Of a stretch of DNA of 64,000 nt, positions 50,246 through 60,653 are shown in pieces (positions within the stretch are counted from its first letter, which is position 1; every line of letters begins with the position of its first letter). The notes beneath the pieces were generated by a model, which was not told the origin of the DNA, did not search any database, and worked only from the letters and a program-made list of their open reading frames with translations. Source of the stretch: Xylocopa sonorina (lineage: Eukaryota; Arthropoda; Insecta; Hymenoptera; Apidae); contig NC_135206.1 of NCBI RefSeq assembly GCF_050948175.1, positions 4,059,670 through 4,123,669 of the forward strand, read 5' to 3'. The position numbers and the translations under genes are program-made.

Positions 50246-53200
50246 ATGGGTTTAACAAAACAATATTTAAAGTATGTACCTGCTGGAAATTTGAATATAA
50301 TCGTTAGTTCCTCTTGTAACATCGTCTTTGTAACGTTACAAGGCCAAGAAGGTAGATTCGTAGCAGTTGGAGCCTGCGAACATGTTTTTATATGGGACTT
50401 AAGATTAGGAGAAAAGGTAAAGTATGAAATATCTATGCATTCTTTGTATAAGAAATGATCAAATAATCTCTTTATATTTTAGGCTCGCGTATTATCGGGG
50501 GATAAGGTAAATGTAACACATTTAGCAGCATCTCCCAATAAGCAACACTTAGCAGTTGGTTACGCGGATGGTATTGTAAAAACGTTTGATTTAAATGTCG
50601 GAGAAAATGTAAGCATATTTGTAGGACATCGATCTGAAATTACAACTCTGGCATATGATAACAAAGGGCATAGATTAGCTTCTGGTTCTAAGGTAAACTA
50701 ATGTGATATGATACACAGGAAATATATTATAATTTTATTTCCCTATAAAATATATTTAAGGATACAGATATTATAATCTGGGATGTAGTAGCAGAAACAG
50801 GAATATGTCGATTAACTGGACATAAAGGTGTAATAACTAAACTAGCATTTATGAAAGATCATAATATTATCGTTAGTTCCAGCAAAGATACGTTTGTCAA
50901 ATTTTGGGATTTAGACACAGAACATAACTTTAAAACCCTTGTTGGTCATCGAAGTGAGGTAAATATTATATATATACATATATATATATATATATAATGT
51001 TCAAATGCAAACTGAAATTTAAATATATTATAATTTTATTGTTTAAGGTCTGGAGTCTTGCTTTAGTTAAAAATGATCGGTATTTAATAAGTGGTTGTAA
51101 TAATAATGAACTACATTTATGGAAAATTTCATTCGGTGAGAGTAGTAATGCAACAGATTTTGGTGCTAATTTACAAGATTTAACCATCACCGATGATAGT
51201 GAAGTTAGCGACATGGTATACATTTTCTAGAATTCATATTTGTCTATACGATATATGATTTTTTTCATAGATACGTAATAAAATTACATTTGTATAGAAA
51301 CATCCTTTAAGATGTGAAAAGGCTGGAAGTATATTAAGGAGCGGTAACGGGCGAGTCGTGTCCCTTGAAGCTGATACAACCCATACTGTTATAGGATGTT
51401 ATGGTTTGGGTAATACCGTCGAATTATTTTATTTGTTACCCGATGCCAAAGTAGAGGACAACATTCGTAAACGATTAAAGAAGAAGAAGAAGGAAGAAAG
51501 GTATGCAAAAATGTCTTTTATGTGCGTAATATAATCATAAAATTCAAATATTTTACCGCCACATTATATTATTTTTGTCAAACAGGAGTGAGAACAGTAC
51601 AGAAGCAACTGCTTCAGAAACACCAACTATAAAGGATGAAATCGTTCGTCTACCTGTTATCAAAGTATCTGCCAAGGTCAAAGCACTAAGTATGGTAATG
51701 GGTAGAAATGGTGAACTTAGAGTAAGTTCGAGTTAATAATTGTTAGTTTCCCTCGAAGATAACTGAAAATTTCGCCCTCTTATTATATAATCTTATTATT
51801 TTAGATTTGTATAGGAATAAATAACAATTCTATCGACTTGTATTCCCTGTTGACGGAGGATAAAGATGCTGATGTGAAGCATTTAAGATCGATAACGAAT
51901 CACGGTCATCGCTCGGACGTCCGTGCCGTTTGTTTTAGTTCCGATAATTTAGCTTTTGCGACAGCAAGCGGTGATTCCGTAAAATTATGGAATAGGTAGT
52001 AAAATAAAATGTATAACTATTTATAAATAAGTTTGTTGGCTTTTTGTCGATTACAATGCAATGATTTCTATGACAGACCAACTCTGGCGTGTCTACGTAC
52101 TGTACAATGTGGCTATGCGTTGACAGCAACTTTTGTACCAGGGGACAGGCATTTAATCGTAGGCTTGAAAGATGGTAAAATGCTAATTATCGATATCGCA
52201 TCTGGTGACATTTTAGAGGAAGTACCTGCACATTCTAAAGAACTTTGGAGTGTTACACTGTTTCCCGATAAGGTAGACTTCTGTATACATATATATGCGT
52301 ATGTATTAAAATTTTATAATTATTCTCTTTTGTTATTTCGTATAGAAAGGAGTGGCTAGTGGTGGTGGAGATCAAACAGTAAAATTTTGGAATTTCGAGC
52401 TTATCGAAGATCCTGACAGAGAAATAAAAGCAAAAGTCTTGTCTGTTTTGCATTTAAGAACTTTGAAACTGGAAGATAGCGTGTTATGTGTAAGAATAAG
52501 TCCTAACAACAGATTTGTTGCAGTTTCACTGCTCGACTCTACTGTAAAAATCTTTTTTCTTGATACATTTAAGGTAAATACTCTCTTAAAAGTAGCACAT
52601 TGTGCACTTTATCACGGCATGTACGATATTTAAATATTTTTACCACTTTATTTCAGTTTTTCATTTCCCTTTACGGGCATAAATTACCTGTTTTGTGTAT
52701 GGATATATCAAGTGATTCAACGCTTATCGCCACTGGTTCTGCTGATCGAAATATTAAAATTTGGGGTTTAGATTTTGGTGATTGTCACAAATCAATATTC
52801 GCTCATGATGACTCCGTCACAGGACTTTTGTTTGTACCTGGAACACATTACATTTTTACTTGTGGGAAAGATGGGAAAGTAAAACAATGGGATGCCGATA
52901 TTTTCCAAAAAATTGTGACGCTACAAGTAGCTAATTTTCTAAAAGACAATATATAAAAATAGCAAGCTAACAATTGCAATAAAGTATATGAAATCTTCTC
53001 GTATATAGGGACATGCGGGTGAAGCGTGGAATTGTACCGTTTCACCGAACGGTCTTTATATCGTCTCCTGCGGATCCGATAAAGTAGTCAGATTGTACGA
53101 ACGAACCTCAGAGCCATTAGTTCTTCAAGACGAAGAAGAAGAGGAAAGGGAACGTCAAGAAAATGAATTAGCTACTGGTGAAAGTACAGTTGTTCCAGGA

Positions 53201-54051
53201 CAAAAGCAACAATCTTTACCTTCGAGAAAAACCGTATCCAGTGAAAAAGGGGTAAGTACAACTAAATTTAATAATCCATTCTCCATTTGAAGCGCTGTAT
53301 ATAATCAATTTTATTTAATTTCCAGGCTGAACTGATATTAGAATGTCTAGAGGTATCCAAAGAATATAACGAGCAACTATTCAAAGCAGCGGATAAAACG
53401 CTTGCTGTTCCCTTACAAATGCAAGCTTATAATTGTACAACTACGCAAGATTATTTATTAGAAACAGTTAGACGAATTAGAGGCAGGTAAGATTTCCTAA
53501 ACTTCTTTTTTTTTTTTTTTTTTTTTTGTATTTAAATAGAAATATAATAAAAATAAAATACGCGATACAATTTATTTTACAGCGATTTAGAAGAGACGCT
53601 ACTATTGTTGCCATATTCAGCTGCTTGTGAAATTCTCAAGATACTTCCTAAATTGTTGGAATCAAACTATCATACGGAATTAATTGCAAGACTAGCATTA
53701 TGTTTGGTACAAGCTCACCATGGTCCAGTCACGGCTACTAAAGAACTTTTGCCTGTTTTGGAAACTGTTGAAAAACTTGCTATTAAGAAAGTTTCTGAAC
53801 TGAGGGTAAAGATACTTTTGTTACGTGCATTGTACTTGTATAATTGAAGCGAAAAGTTAAAAATTAATTTAAAATTAATTGCTTAGGATATGATTGGATT
53901 CAACTTACATGGAATGATGCATATGCAACGGGTTCTTGAAGAGAAAGAAGGAATACAGCTTTTCGAAGATGCGACTCGAACTAGTAAACATAAGAAAAAA
54001 GTGAAAAGAAATAAGGAAAAAGCGCTAAAGAGAGCAATTATGACCTTATGA
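50246..54051 (+). CDS. WDR3: WD repeat-containing protein 3 (Utp12), 14 exons
   Basis: Component of the UTP-B part of the small-subunit processome, needed in the nucleolus for 18S rRNA maturation. Exons: 50246-50416, 50483-50692, 50761-50958, 51048-51215, 51298-51500, 51586-51721, 51805-51995, 52077-52272, 52346-52573, 52657-52926, 53009-53251, 53326-53486, 53583-53805, 53887-54051; 920 residues, against about 943 in human. The opening MGLTKQYLKYV, ACEHVFIWDLR, LASGSKDTDIIIWDV, FISLYGHKLPVLCMDIS and SADRNIKIWGLDFGDCHKS are near-identical to vertebrate WDR3 as I remember it. Two WD40 propellers span about residues 20-350 and 375-690, separated by a Lys-rich insert near 310; an acidic segment (about 700-715) precedes the C-terminal Utp12 domain (about 740-870), and the tail is Lys-rich. 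All introns are GT-AG and all phases match. Confidence 0.97.
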
Positions 54052-54119
54052 AATTGTTTAAAATGCAATGAAAAGAGTTTCCTCTTAATACAGATTAATT
54101 TAGTACATGGTTAAACAAG

Positions 54120-54125
54120 AATAAA
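54120..54125 (+). terminator. Poly(A) signal AATAAA (WDR3)
   Basis: Located 69 bases after the WDR3 stop, and three bases from the minus-strand signal of the convergent gene. Confidence 0.65.
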
Positions 54126-54128
54126 AAT

Positions 54129-54134
54129 TTTATT
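54129..54134 (-). terminator. Poly(A) signal AATAAA on the minus strand (KICS2)
   Basis: TTTATT on the plus strand, 104 bases beyond the KICS2 stop. Cleavage downstream of either signal would make the two transcripts overlap at their 3' ends. Confidence 0.55.
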
Positions 54135-54237
54135 AATACACAACAAGTTTTGTTATTACTCGAGTAACTTTTGATTTTTCCTTCGCTCTAATCTTTGGTG
54201 GTACTTTTAACAGCTTTATACACATCTATGTGTTTCT

Positions 54238-54450
54238 TCACTTTGACAATCTCAACGATTCATATATTTTATTACACCTAATTTGCACACACAAGTCGAT
54301 CATAAATGATGTTACGTGAGCTTCCTTGTCTTTTTGTTTGCCACTTTCAAACACGGTGACCAATGTCATCCTAGGATCGGTATTATACATAGCATATGTA
54401 CACATGTCCTAAAAAGAAAAAGTTTTTGCATTCAAATTTAATTTGATTTT

Positions 54451-54482
<32 letters not shown>

Positions 54483-56182
54483 TATTTACTAACATACTTT
54501 TACATTTTTACAATAGATAATTTTATCCATGGCAAGGAGTTCCGTATGACGTTCTTTAATTCTTTTCTGTATATTATCTACGTGAATCGATGGTTTTTGT
54601 ACAAATACCTAAAATTTTAATAAAGAGATATTAACTTATCGCACCACTGTACGTGACAGTACTGCTGCTTGTTCATTTCACGTAATTATAAACCTACGCT
54701 AGGACAACAAAGAACAACAGGGAATTGTTCAGATGTATTTGGTTCTCTCTGAGGATGCCTGTAACCTGGACCTGCATCTTCTACACCTCGAGAGTCGAAT
54801 ACTATTAAAACTGCCAAGACATCATGCTTGCGTTGAAAACTTTGAATTCTAAAATAAAAATACAGTAATATATCTATTCTCGATGATTAACGCTGTACAA
54901 ATATTGAAATTAAACGATTAGAAATGTTTTACTTATGGTAATAATCCACATTCTGTTTGCTCATGATACTTCTCATTTCTCCTGGACTAGCCTGCTGACT
55001 TAAAGTAGTATGAAAATATAAAGAGCATTTAGCTAATATGCTACTACGTAGTTTCACTAACCATTGATACAATGCTGGCTGTTGATTTGCTTTTAAAAAA
55101 GAAGCACTGAATCCTAATTTCCACGACTAAAAACATTATATTTCAAAATTGAGAATCTTTTTTAATTTTACTCTTAAACCTTTCTACGTTTTATCAATAT
55201 TAGTCACCTCTTTACTTTGTAAAGTTCTCTCCCAAGCTGACATTCGTGTTTGGGCACCATAAAGAGCCATTAATGTCGATAGAAACCTCCAATGTTGAAG
55301 TTCAACTTGTGCTTTCGTTAGTTGCAGTAATATTTCGCACTCTAAACTAATGAAAGTAAATTTAATTTCCCGATGATAATTTTATTTTCAGTTTCAGTAA
55401 CTTACGTTAAGCTCGCTTTAATAGCAGTTAAGGCTAGATGCGAACAGGACAAAGAATGAACATCTACTATTCCTTCGACGCACTGTAATAATTCCTGATA
55501 CTTCATTATTTTACTATTGATACTCATATTGTACATTTTTTCATAACTGTAATAAAACAATATTATATGAGATATTTAAAAACAAGTTGAATCAACAATA
55601 TACTAACAAATCTATCAGCTGTATTTTTGCTGTAATATATTGACACAGTTGATTAGAAACCTCGGCAACCGTTGCACCAATAGAATTGGTTCCTCTAGTC
55701 ATTTCTTCGACTCGTTTCAAATCGGATTTCAACGATTCGTATACTGTTCTTAGCGAATTCTAGAAAAAAAGTATCCGCTATATACATTTCAAGACCATGA
55801 GTCTTTCTTTAAACTCAAATACTTTGTTTAGTTTACATCTTTCCTCAGAAATCCTTTGTTCTTGGTATGGAGAAAACCTAGATCCGCGTACGAATGTTCT
55901 GCTACAGCTATTTGTGGCAAATGCATAAGTAACATTCCCCAAGGGCCCATTTGCGCCTGCCGACACGATCCACGTTCCTTTTCCTAAATATTAAAAAACA
56001 TCATCCTTTCTTACCCATGCTACAACTATTGGGAAGAACTATAATAAATTAACATAAACATACTTTTGTGTGTGTGTGTGTGTGTGTCAGTGATTACTTA
56101 CAACTAATTCCTTAGCTTTGTCGGTACATAATTGAGCAACTTGAGCAAAAAATGTATTAAGAAATTCTTCCTCGTGATCCAT
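54238..56182 (-). CDS. KICS2: KICSTOR subunit KICS2 (C12orf66 homologue), 9 exons
   Basis: In mammals this subunit of KICSTOR helps recruit GATOR1 to lysosomes so that TORC1 is switched off when amino acids or glucose are low. Exons in transcript order: 56182-56102, 55983-55837, 55759-55608, 55546-55406, 55346-55208, 55126-54933, 54848-54698, 54608-54498, 54408-54238; 428 residues, against about 445 in human. All are GT-AG with matching phases. Conserved blocks in order: DKAKELVEKER, LRKDNSLRTVYESL, IDFYEKMYNMS, LLQLTKAQVELQHWRFLSTL, YQWLVKLRSSILAKCSLYFHTTLSQQ, VLIVFDSRG with GYRHP, and a C-terminal TLVTVFESGKQKDKEAHVTSF. The start is the only plausible ATG in exon 1. Intron 1 holds a (TG)n repeat and the last intron a (TC)n repeat. 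The middle part around residues 340-372 is less conserved. Confidence 0.95.
54450..54476 (+). repeat. (TC)n microsatellite in a KICS2 intron
   Basis: Thirteen TC units inside the intron 54409-54497; on the transcribed strand it reads GA. Confidence 0.9.
56067..56087 (+). repeat. (TG)n microsatellite in KICS2 intron 1
   Basis: About ten TG units. Confidence 0.9.
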
Positions 56183-56499
56183 TTTCTATCTATTTTTATA
56201 ACAAAATTGCTTATAATTATTTTCGTTATTCATATTTCTAAATATTAGAAAAAATCTTCTGGTGGTGTATAGCTGCGCTAAACTAAACTGCGGTTCATTT
56301 CGATGTATGCTACTTATTTACGATTACAGCGACCCCTTACCTAACCTTTACGTAATGACATCATTTCTCATTGGTTAGTTACGTTTATCTAGTTAAATAT
56401 CGTGAACATACCATCTTACTGTTACAATAATTAACGCAATACTATCAATCATTAATTATCATTATACATTACCTACACAAGAGGTATTGGACAAGAGAT

Positions 56500-56530
56500 A
56501 TTGTGTATTTCCTGCTTTAGAAGTACGAGG

Positions 56531-56570
<40 letters not shown>

Positions 56571-56882
56571 TGGTATAAGAAAGCCATAAAAAAGAGTAAG
56601 ACAGATGATGCTGACCTTACTGTAGAACCTCTGGCGCCATCTCTTGGAAGAGCGGTGAAACTGGTCGGGCATCAGTTTCATTTCTCTCCGTAGAGATGGC
56701 GCTAGTAGTTCTTGAGTAGTTCACTTCGCTGTCGATAACGCTGTGCGAACAGTTTGAGCACTTTTTACAGAGATGGCGCCACGGGTTCTACAATAGACTC
56801 ACCATCATCCGTCTCGCTCTTTCCTATAGCTTTCTTATACCATCTTTCTCTCTCTTACCTCTAAAGCGGGAAATTACAAAAT
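56500..56882. repeat. Large inverted repeat with CTCF-like motifs
   Basis: Left arm about 56500-56645, right arm about 56768-56882, loop about 120 bases. The right arm's reverse complement matches the left: both contain CGCTTTAG or TGCTTTAG, GAAAGATGGTATAAGAAAGC, GATGATG, TGTAGAACC and TGGCGCCATCTCT in the same order. By eye about 84% of 80 aligned positions agree. The left arm has an extra 32 bases or so of (GA)n (56530-56567). A third copy of the inner motif, TAGAGATGGCGCTAG, lies in the loop at 56691-56705. No target-site duplication or transposase seen. Possible MITE, hairpin-RNA locus or paired insulator. Confidence 0.75.
56530..56567 (+). repeat. (GA)n expansion in the left arm of the inverted repeat
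   Basis: Present at full length only in the left arm; the right arm has a short counterpart (TCTCTCTCTT). It therefore expanded after the arms formed. Confidence 0.85.
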
Positions 56883-57430
56883 TATAATTAATAATATAAA
56901 GAATATTTACGTTGCTTTACATTCTCACTCGCAACCAATAATCGCTGCATCGAGTTGGATAATAAAAAATATGAAAAACAAGCGCGCGTACTCCTGGTGA
57001 TGCCCCTGCGGCGTTATGGAACCTGGAGGCGCCACCGTGATACACTGATGCTTTTCAAGTGTGTATATATAGCTGCACAATGTTGATACATATGTTTGAT
57101 AAAATAAATCTGTTTAAAATTAAAGGCTGACATATTTTTCAAACCTTGGCGAGTCCTACCAATACTGATTTGTGTGAAGTAAAGAGATACGTGCACCTAC
57201 CATGTTTATATTAAATATTTCTACGTACGAAGATGGCTTATCTTGGAAACATTAGATAACGATTATGCCAATCGTGCAGATTTTATAATATAGAATTTGC
57301 TTTGCGGAGCTTGAAAGATAGCCTATATTTCTCCTACTTTGGCGTGCGCAAGTTTAGATGTGTTGATAACGTGTCTTCTACAGAAAATTAAGGTTAAAGC
57401 CCACAGTATTATCATATTAAATCAAGGAAG

Positions 57431-59406
57431 ATGGGCTTTAACCAATTTTTAACAACAACGATCCAGTGTTTTCTGTTTATACACGTGATTAATTGTTTCC
57501 TTTCGTCTACTGTGTCAGCCGAGAGCGAACCTATATACGATGATAGATTTCGAAAAATTATCACGTCTATGGCAAGTATTTCATTCATTATTTTAAATAT
57601 CCGATACACTACTCCGAGTTTAATTTTAACAATAATTTATATGCGTGATTTTAGAAACCCGAAGATACGATGCCACCTCAAAACAAGGATCTTAATTTTA
57701 TACATGCGTTTATAGCTTCTCTGTCTGTCATCGTTGTTTCCGAGTTGGGAGATAAAACTTTTTTTATTGCTGCTATTATGGCTATGAAACATCCAAGATT
57801 GACAGTCTTCGCAGGAGCAATCATGGCTTTAGCTGTGATGACCATCCTTTCGGGTACGGATACGCGAAAACATTTTCATTTCCCTGTACATGTATATACA
57901 TGCACAACACTAGATATCTCACACAAGTTTCTAGGACACATCCAATATTGAAATGTTGTCTTGTTGAATGTTGAAACTTGATACATGTATATATATATAT
58001 ATACATATGTTCGTTTATGAAAATTAATAAAAATCATTTATGTTTCTCTCTCCGATCTCTAGTCTTTTTCGGATATGCTGTAACTATAATTCCTCGTGTC
58101 TACACATACTATATTTCTACGCTTCTTTTCGCATTGTTCGGCTTGAAAATGTTAAGGGATGGTTATAAGATGTCCGCAACCGAAGCTCAAGAGGAATTGG
58201 AAGAAGTACAATCTGACTTAAGAAAACGAGATGATGAGGTATATCGTCGCCGTTAAGAATTTAAATTTTTACGAGAGATCATTGTTTTGAAACTATTCGT
58301 TTAACATTTTTACAGGAATTAAATAATTTTTAAATATCATCACTTTCAGTATGAAAAGGAAACAGTTAGCACGTTAGTACAAGATCCAGAAACCGGTGTT
58401 GTAAGAAAAACGACAAAAATTAGCGCGCTGATGCTCCTCTCTAGGATATTCCTTCAAGCATTTACATTAACATTTCTTGCAGAATGGGGTGACCGTTCGC
58501 AGCTTACAACTATTATACTCGCTGCAAGAGAAGTAAAGTTAACATTACATTACAATTGATTTGCCTTCAGTTTTAACAAGCTCTGTTATCTATTACTTTA
58601 CTTATTCTTTTAGGATGTTTACGGTGTTATAATAGGTGGGATATTAGGACATTCATTTTGTACAGGATTAGCAGTATTAGGAGGTAGAATGATAGCTCAA
58701 AAAATTTCAGTACGAACAGGTAAAACGAGAGTCCCTTTTTTTTCATATTAAAGCGAAAACAGTAAATATTCGATGGATGGATGCGAACAATTCAACGAAA
58801 AAGATTAAAGATCGGCTATATCAGTGTAATAATATTATTGCGATGATGAAACACTTTTATATAAAATAATTGATTATTAGCTGTTAAATTATTTGATTAT
58901 TAGTTGCTCTTTAATGAATTATAAATGATCCGAATTATAACACGATTATCTTCATTTTATCATCGCAGTGTCTAATGTGATGAAATCTTTATTTAAAAAA
59001 AAAAAAAAAAAAACAAAAAGATAATAATAAAGTTTTATCATTGCATTAATATTATCTTACTGATAGCTTTCAATCTTTGATTAAGTTTTTAATCTTTTCC
59101 GTCTCGCGAAGAAGAAGTCGCTAACGTGTGAGCATTCGTATCTTCCGCGATGATCTTGTCTTTACATCCTTGGAATATTTAATGTAACGCTTTGAGAAGC
59201 ATATTCAATTTTACAATTTGTAAATATATGTATATAAATAAATATATCAATAATTATTAGCGATACAGTGATGAAACTTAAAACAAATAAACTACATATA
59301 TATATATATATATATTTTTTTTTTTACAGTAACCATAATCGGTGGATTTGTCTTCTTACTGTTTGCCGTAACAGCACTTTTTGTTAGTCCCATGGAGAAT
59401 GTATAA
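57431..59406 (+). CDS. TMEM165: TMEM165/Gdt1 family Golgi cation transporter, 6 exons
   Basis: UPF0016 family; human TMEM165 and yeast Gdt1 exchange Mn2+/Ca2+ for protons in the Golgi and support glycosylation. Exons: 57431-57571, 57655-57853, 58063-58238, 58350-58532, 58614-58719, 59330-59406; 293 residues. Both family signatures are present: ELGDKT in FIHAFIASLSVIVVSELGDKTFF and EWGDRS in LTFLAEWGDRSQLTT. The two hydrophobic halves are joined by an acidic linker (EAQEELEEVQSDLRKRDDE), and the C-terminal RTVTIIGG...SPMENV matches the human protein. An N-terminal hydrophobic segment ending near VSAES looks like a signal peptide. The first intron seems to use a GC donor (GCAAGT at 57572); the other four are GT-AG. 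The last intron (610 bases) is unusually long for this block. Confidence 0.95.
57572..57654 (+). other. GC-AG intron in TMEM165
   Basis: The coding frame ends ITSM and resumes KPEDTMPP after TTTTAG at 57649-57654. The only in-frame donor is GCAAGT following ATG. A GT donor four bases later (GTATTT) would need an acceptor inside the next exon with a poor pyrimidine tract. Confidence 0.7.
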
Positions 59407-59511
59407 AAACAATAAACAGTATTGATAAAGTTGTACATCATTAAAGATATTTTGCTACAGAATAATGTACATACAGTAACACTTACTTGAATAGCCTCTA
59501 AATTTTTTAAA

Positions 59512-59517
59512 AATAAA
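59512..59517 (+). terminator. Candidate poly(A) signal AATAAA (TMEM165)
   Basis: First AATAAA after the stop at 59406; several more follow in the AT-rich DNA, so usage is uncertain. Confidence 0.4.
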
Positions 59518-59819
59518 TTGTACATAATAATGCGAGAAAAAAGTTTTAATCAATGATCAATTTTTCATCATATCCGAAACTATTTTCTGTGTATTAAACA
59601 ATGATATTATTCATGGTGGTTAAAGTAAATAATAAATTAAAAAAGAAAGACAATTGATAAATTTCATACAAATTCATCGGAAAAGTACTTATATGTACAT
59701 ATTCAGAAAATATTACTTGTAACATGTAGCAATCAAGAATTGAAACAACACTTTACAGTGTACAAATAATGATTAGTATTATCGTTGGATATTTTATTGT
59801 TGAATATTTGAGATGTTAG

Positions 59820-59822
59820 AAT

Positions 59823-59855
<33 letters not shown>
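59820..59855 (+). repeat. (TA)n microsatellite with TG interruptions
   Basis: Alternating TA with two TG steps, in the intergenic AT-rich region. Confidence 0.9.
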
Positions 59856-60653
59856 CTATCGACACTACATAATTTGTTCAAGTAACGTGTAAAGACGCTT
59901 TATGTCGAATAATAATTATTATTATCATCATCATCCTCATTATTAATTTACTAACAACACATTATTTCCTCATGAAAAATTAACATATTAAATCTACAAT
60001 CGTATACCGGGATTATAAATATGGAGAGAAACATATTAAGGCTAAATTTTAATTAATTAAATAACAAAGATTATGTAATAACTTTTTTTTTTTATAAATA
60101 TAGAATTAACGATATACATTAATGAGTGGATTTATTTTAAATGAAATAACGAAATTATAAATTGGCTGTAAAATCAGTCTACGGACAGCATAATACTAGC
60201 TTCTTACAGCTTAATAATCGTTTTCGAATATCGATAAATACGAGTAATACAACACGTTCACAATTATATCAAGTGTGTTAGAACGGATAAACTTTGTGTA
60301 ATTAGAGTAGCATTTTGATGTGTACGTAGCTATTAAGAAAATCGAAACGTAAATGCTACACAGTTAATGTTGCACTGGACAGCGTAACATTACGTACAAT
60401 ACATTAGGTACAATTACTCTTCATGATCTATACTCTATTTTCTTTAATATTGTATTTTATGTATCGGTTCTTAATCAACAAATTATTTAAGCACTGCAAC
60501 CCTGTAAAATAAAATTCATCTACTTGCATAAATAATAAATGCATCTTCAATTTCCTTCCAAGGCGAACAGATTGAAACGATTCACGAATTGTTAAGCTAT
60601 TATTCATTCGTAATCATTTGATTCTTACCTAATGAGTATTAATTGAAGTTAAT

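Larger units (their letters stand above)
56183..57430. promoter_or_regulatory. Divergent promoter region of KICS2 and TMEM165
   Basis: The 1.25 kb between the two start codons must hold both promoters and 5' UTRs. Its middle third is taken up by the inverted repeat at 56500-56882. A further GGAGGCGCCACC motif lies at about 57026. Core promoter elements cannot be fixed by eye. Confidence 0.55.
59407..60653. other. Convergent 3' regions of TMEM165 and msps
   Basis: Very AT-rich, no open frame worth naming. AATAAA at 59512-59517 is a plausible TMEM165 poly(A) signal. A (TA)n/TG tract lies at 59820-59855. The msps 3' UTR extends leftward from 60653 by an unknown distance. Confidence 0.5.

Noticed and set aside
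51271..51297. Alternative acceptor TTTCATAG for WDR3 exon 5
   Set aside because: It would add an in-frame TAG immediately before the exon; the acceptor at 51297 keeps the frame.
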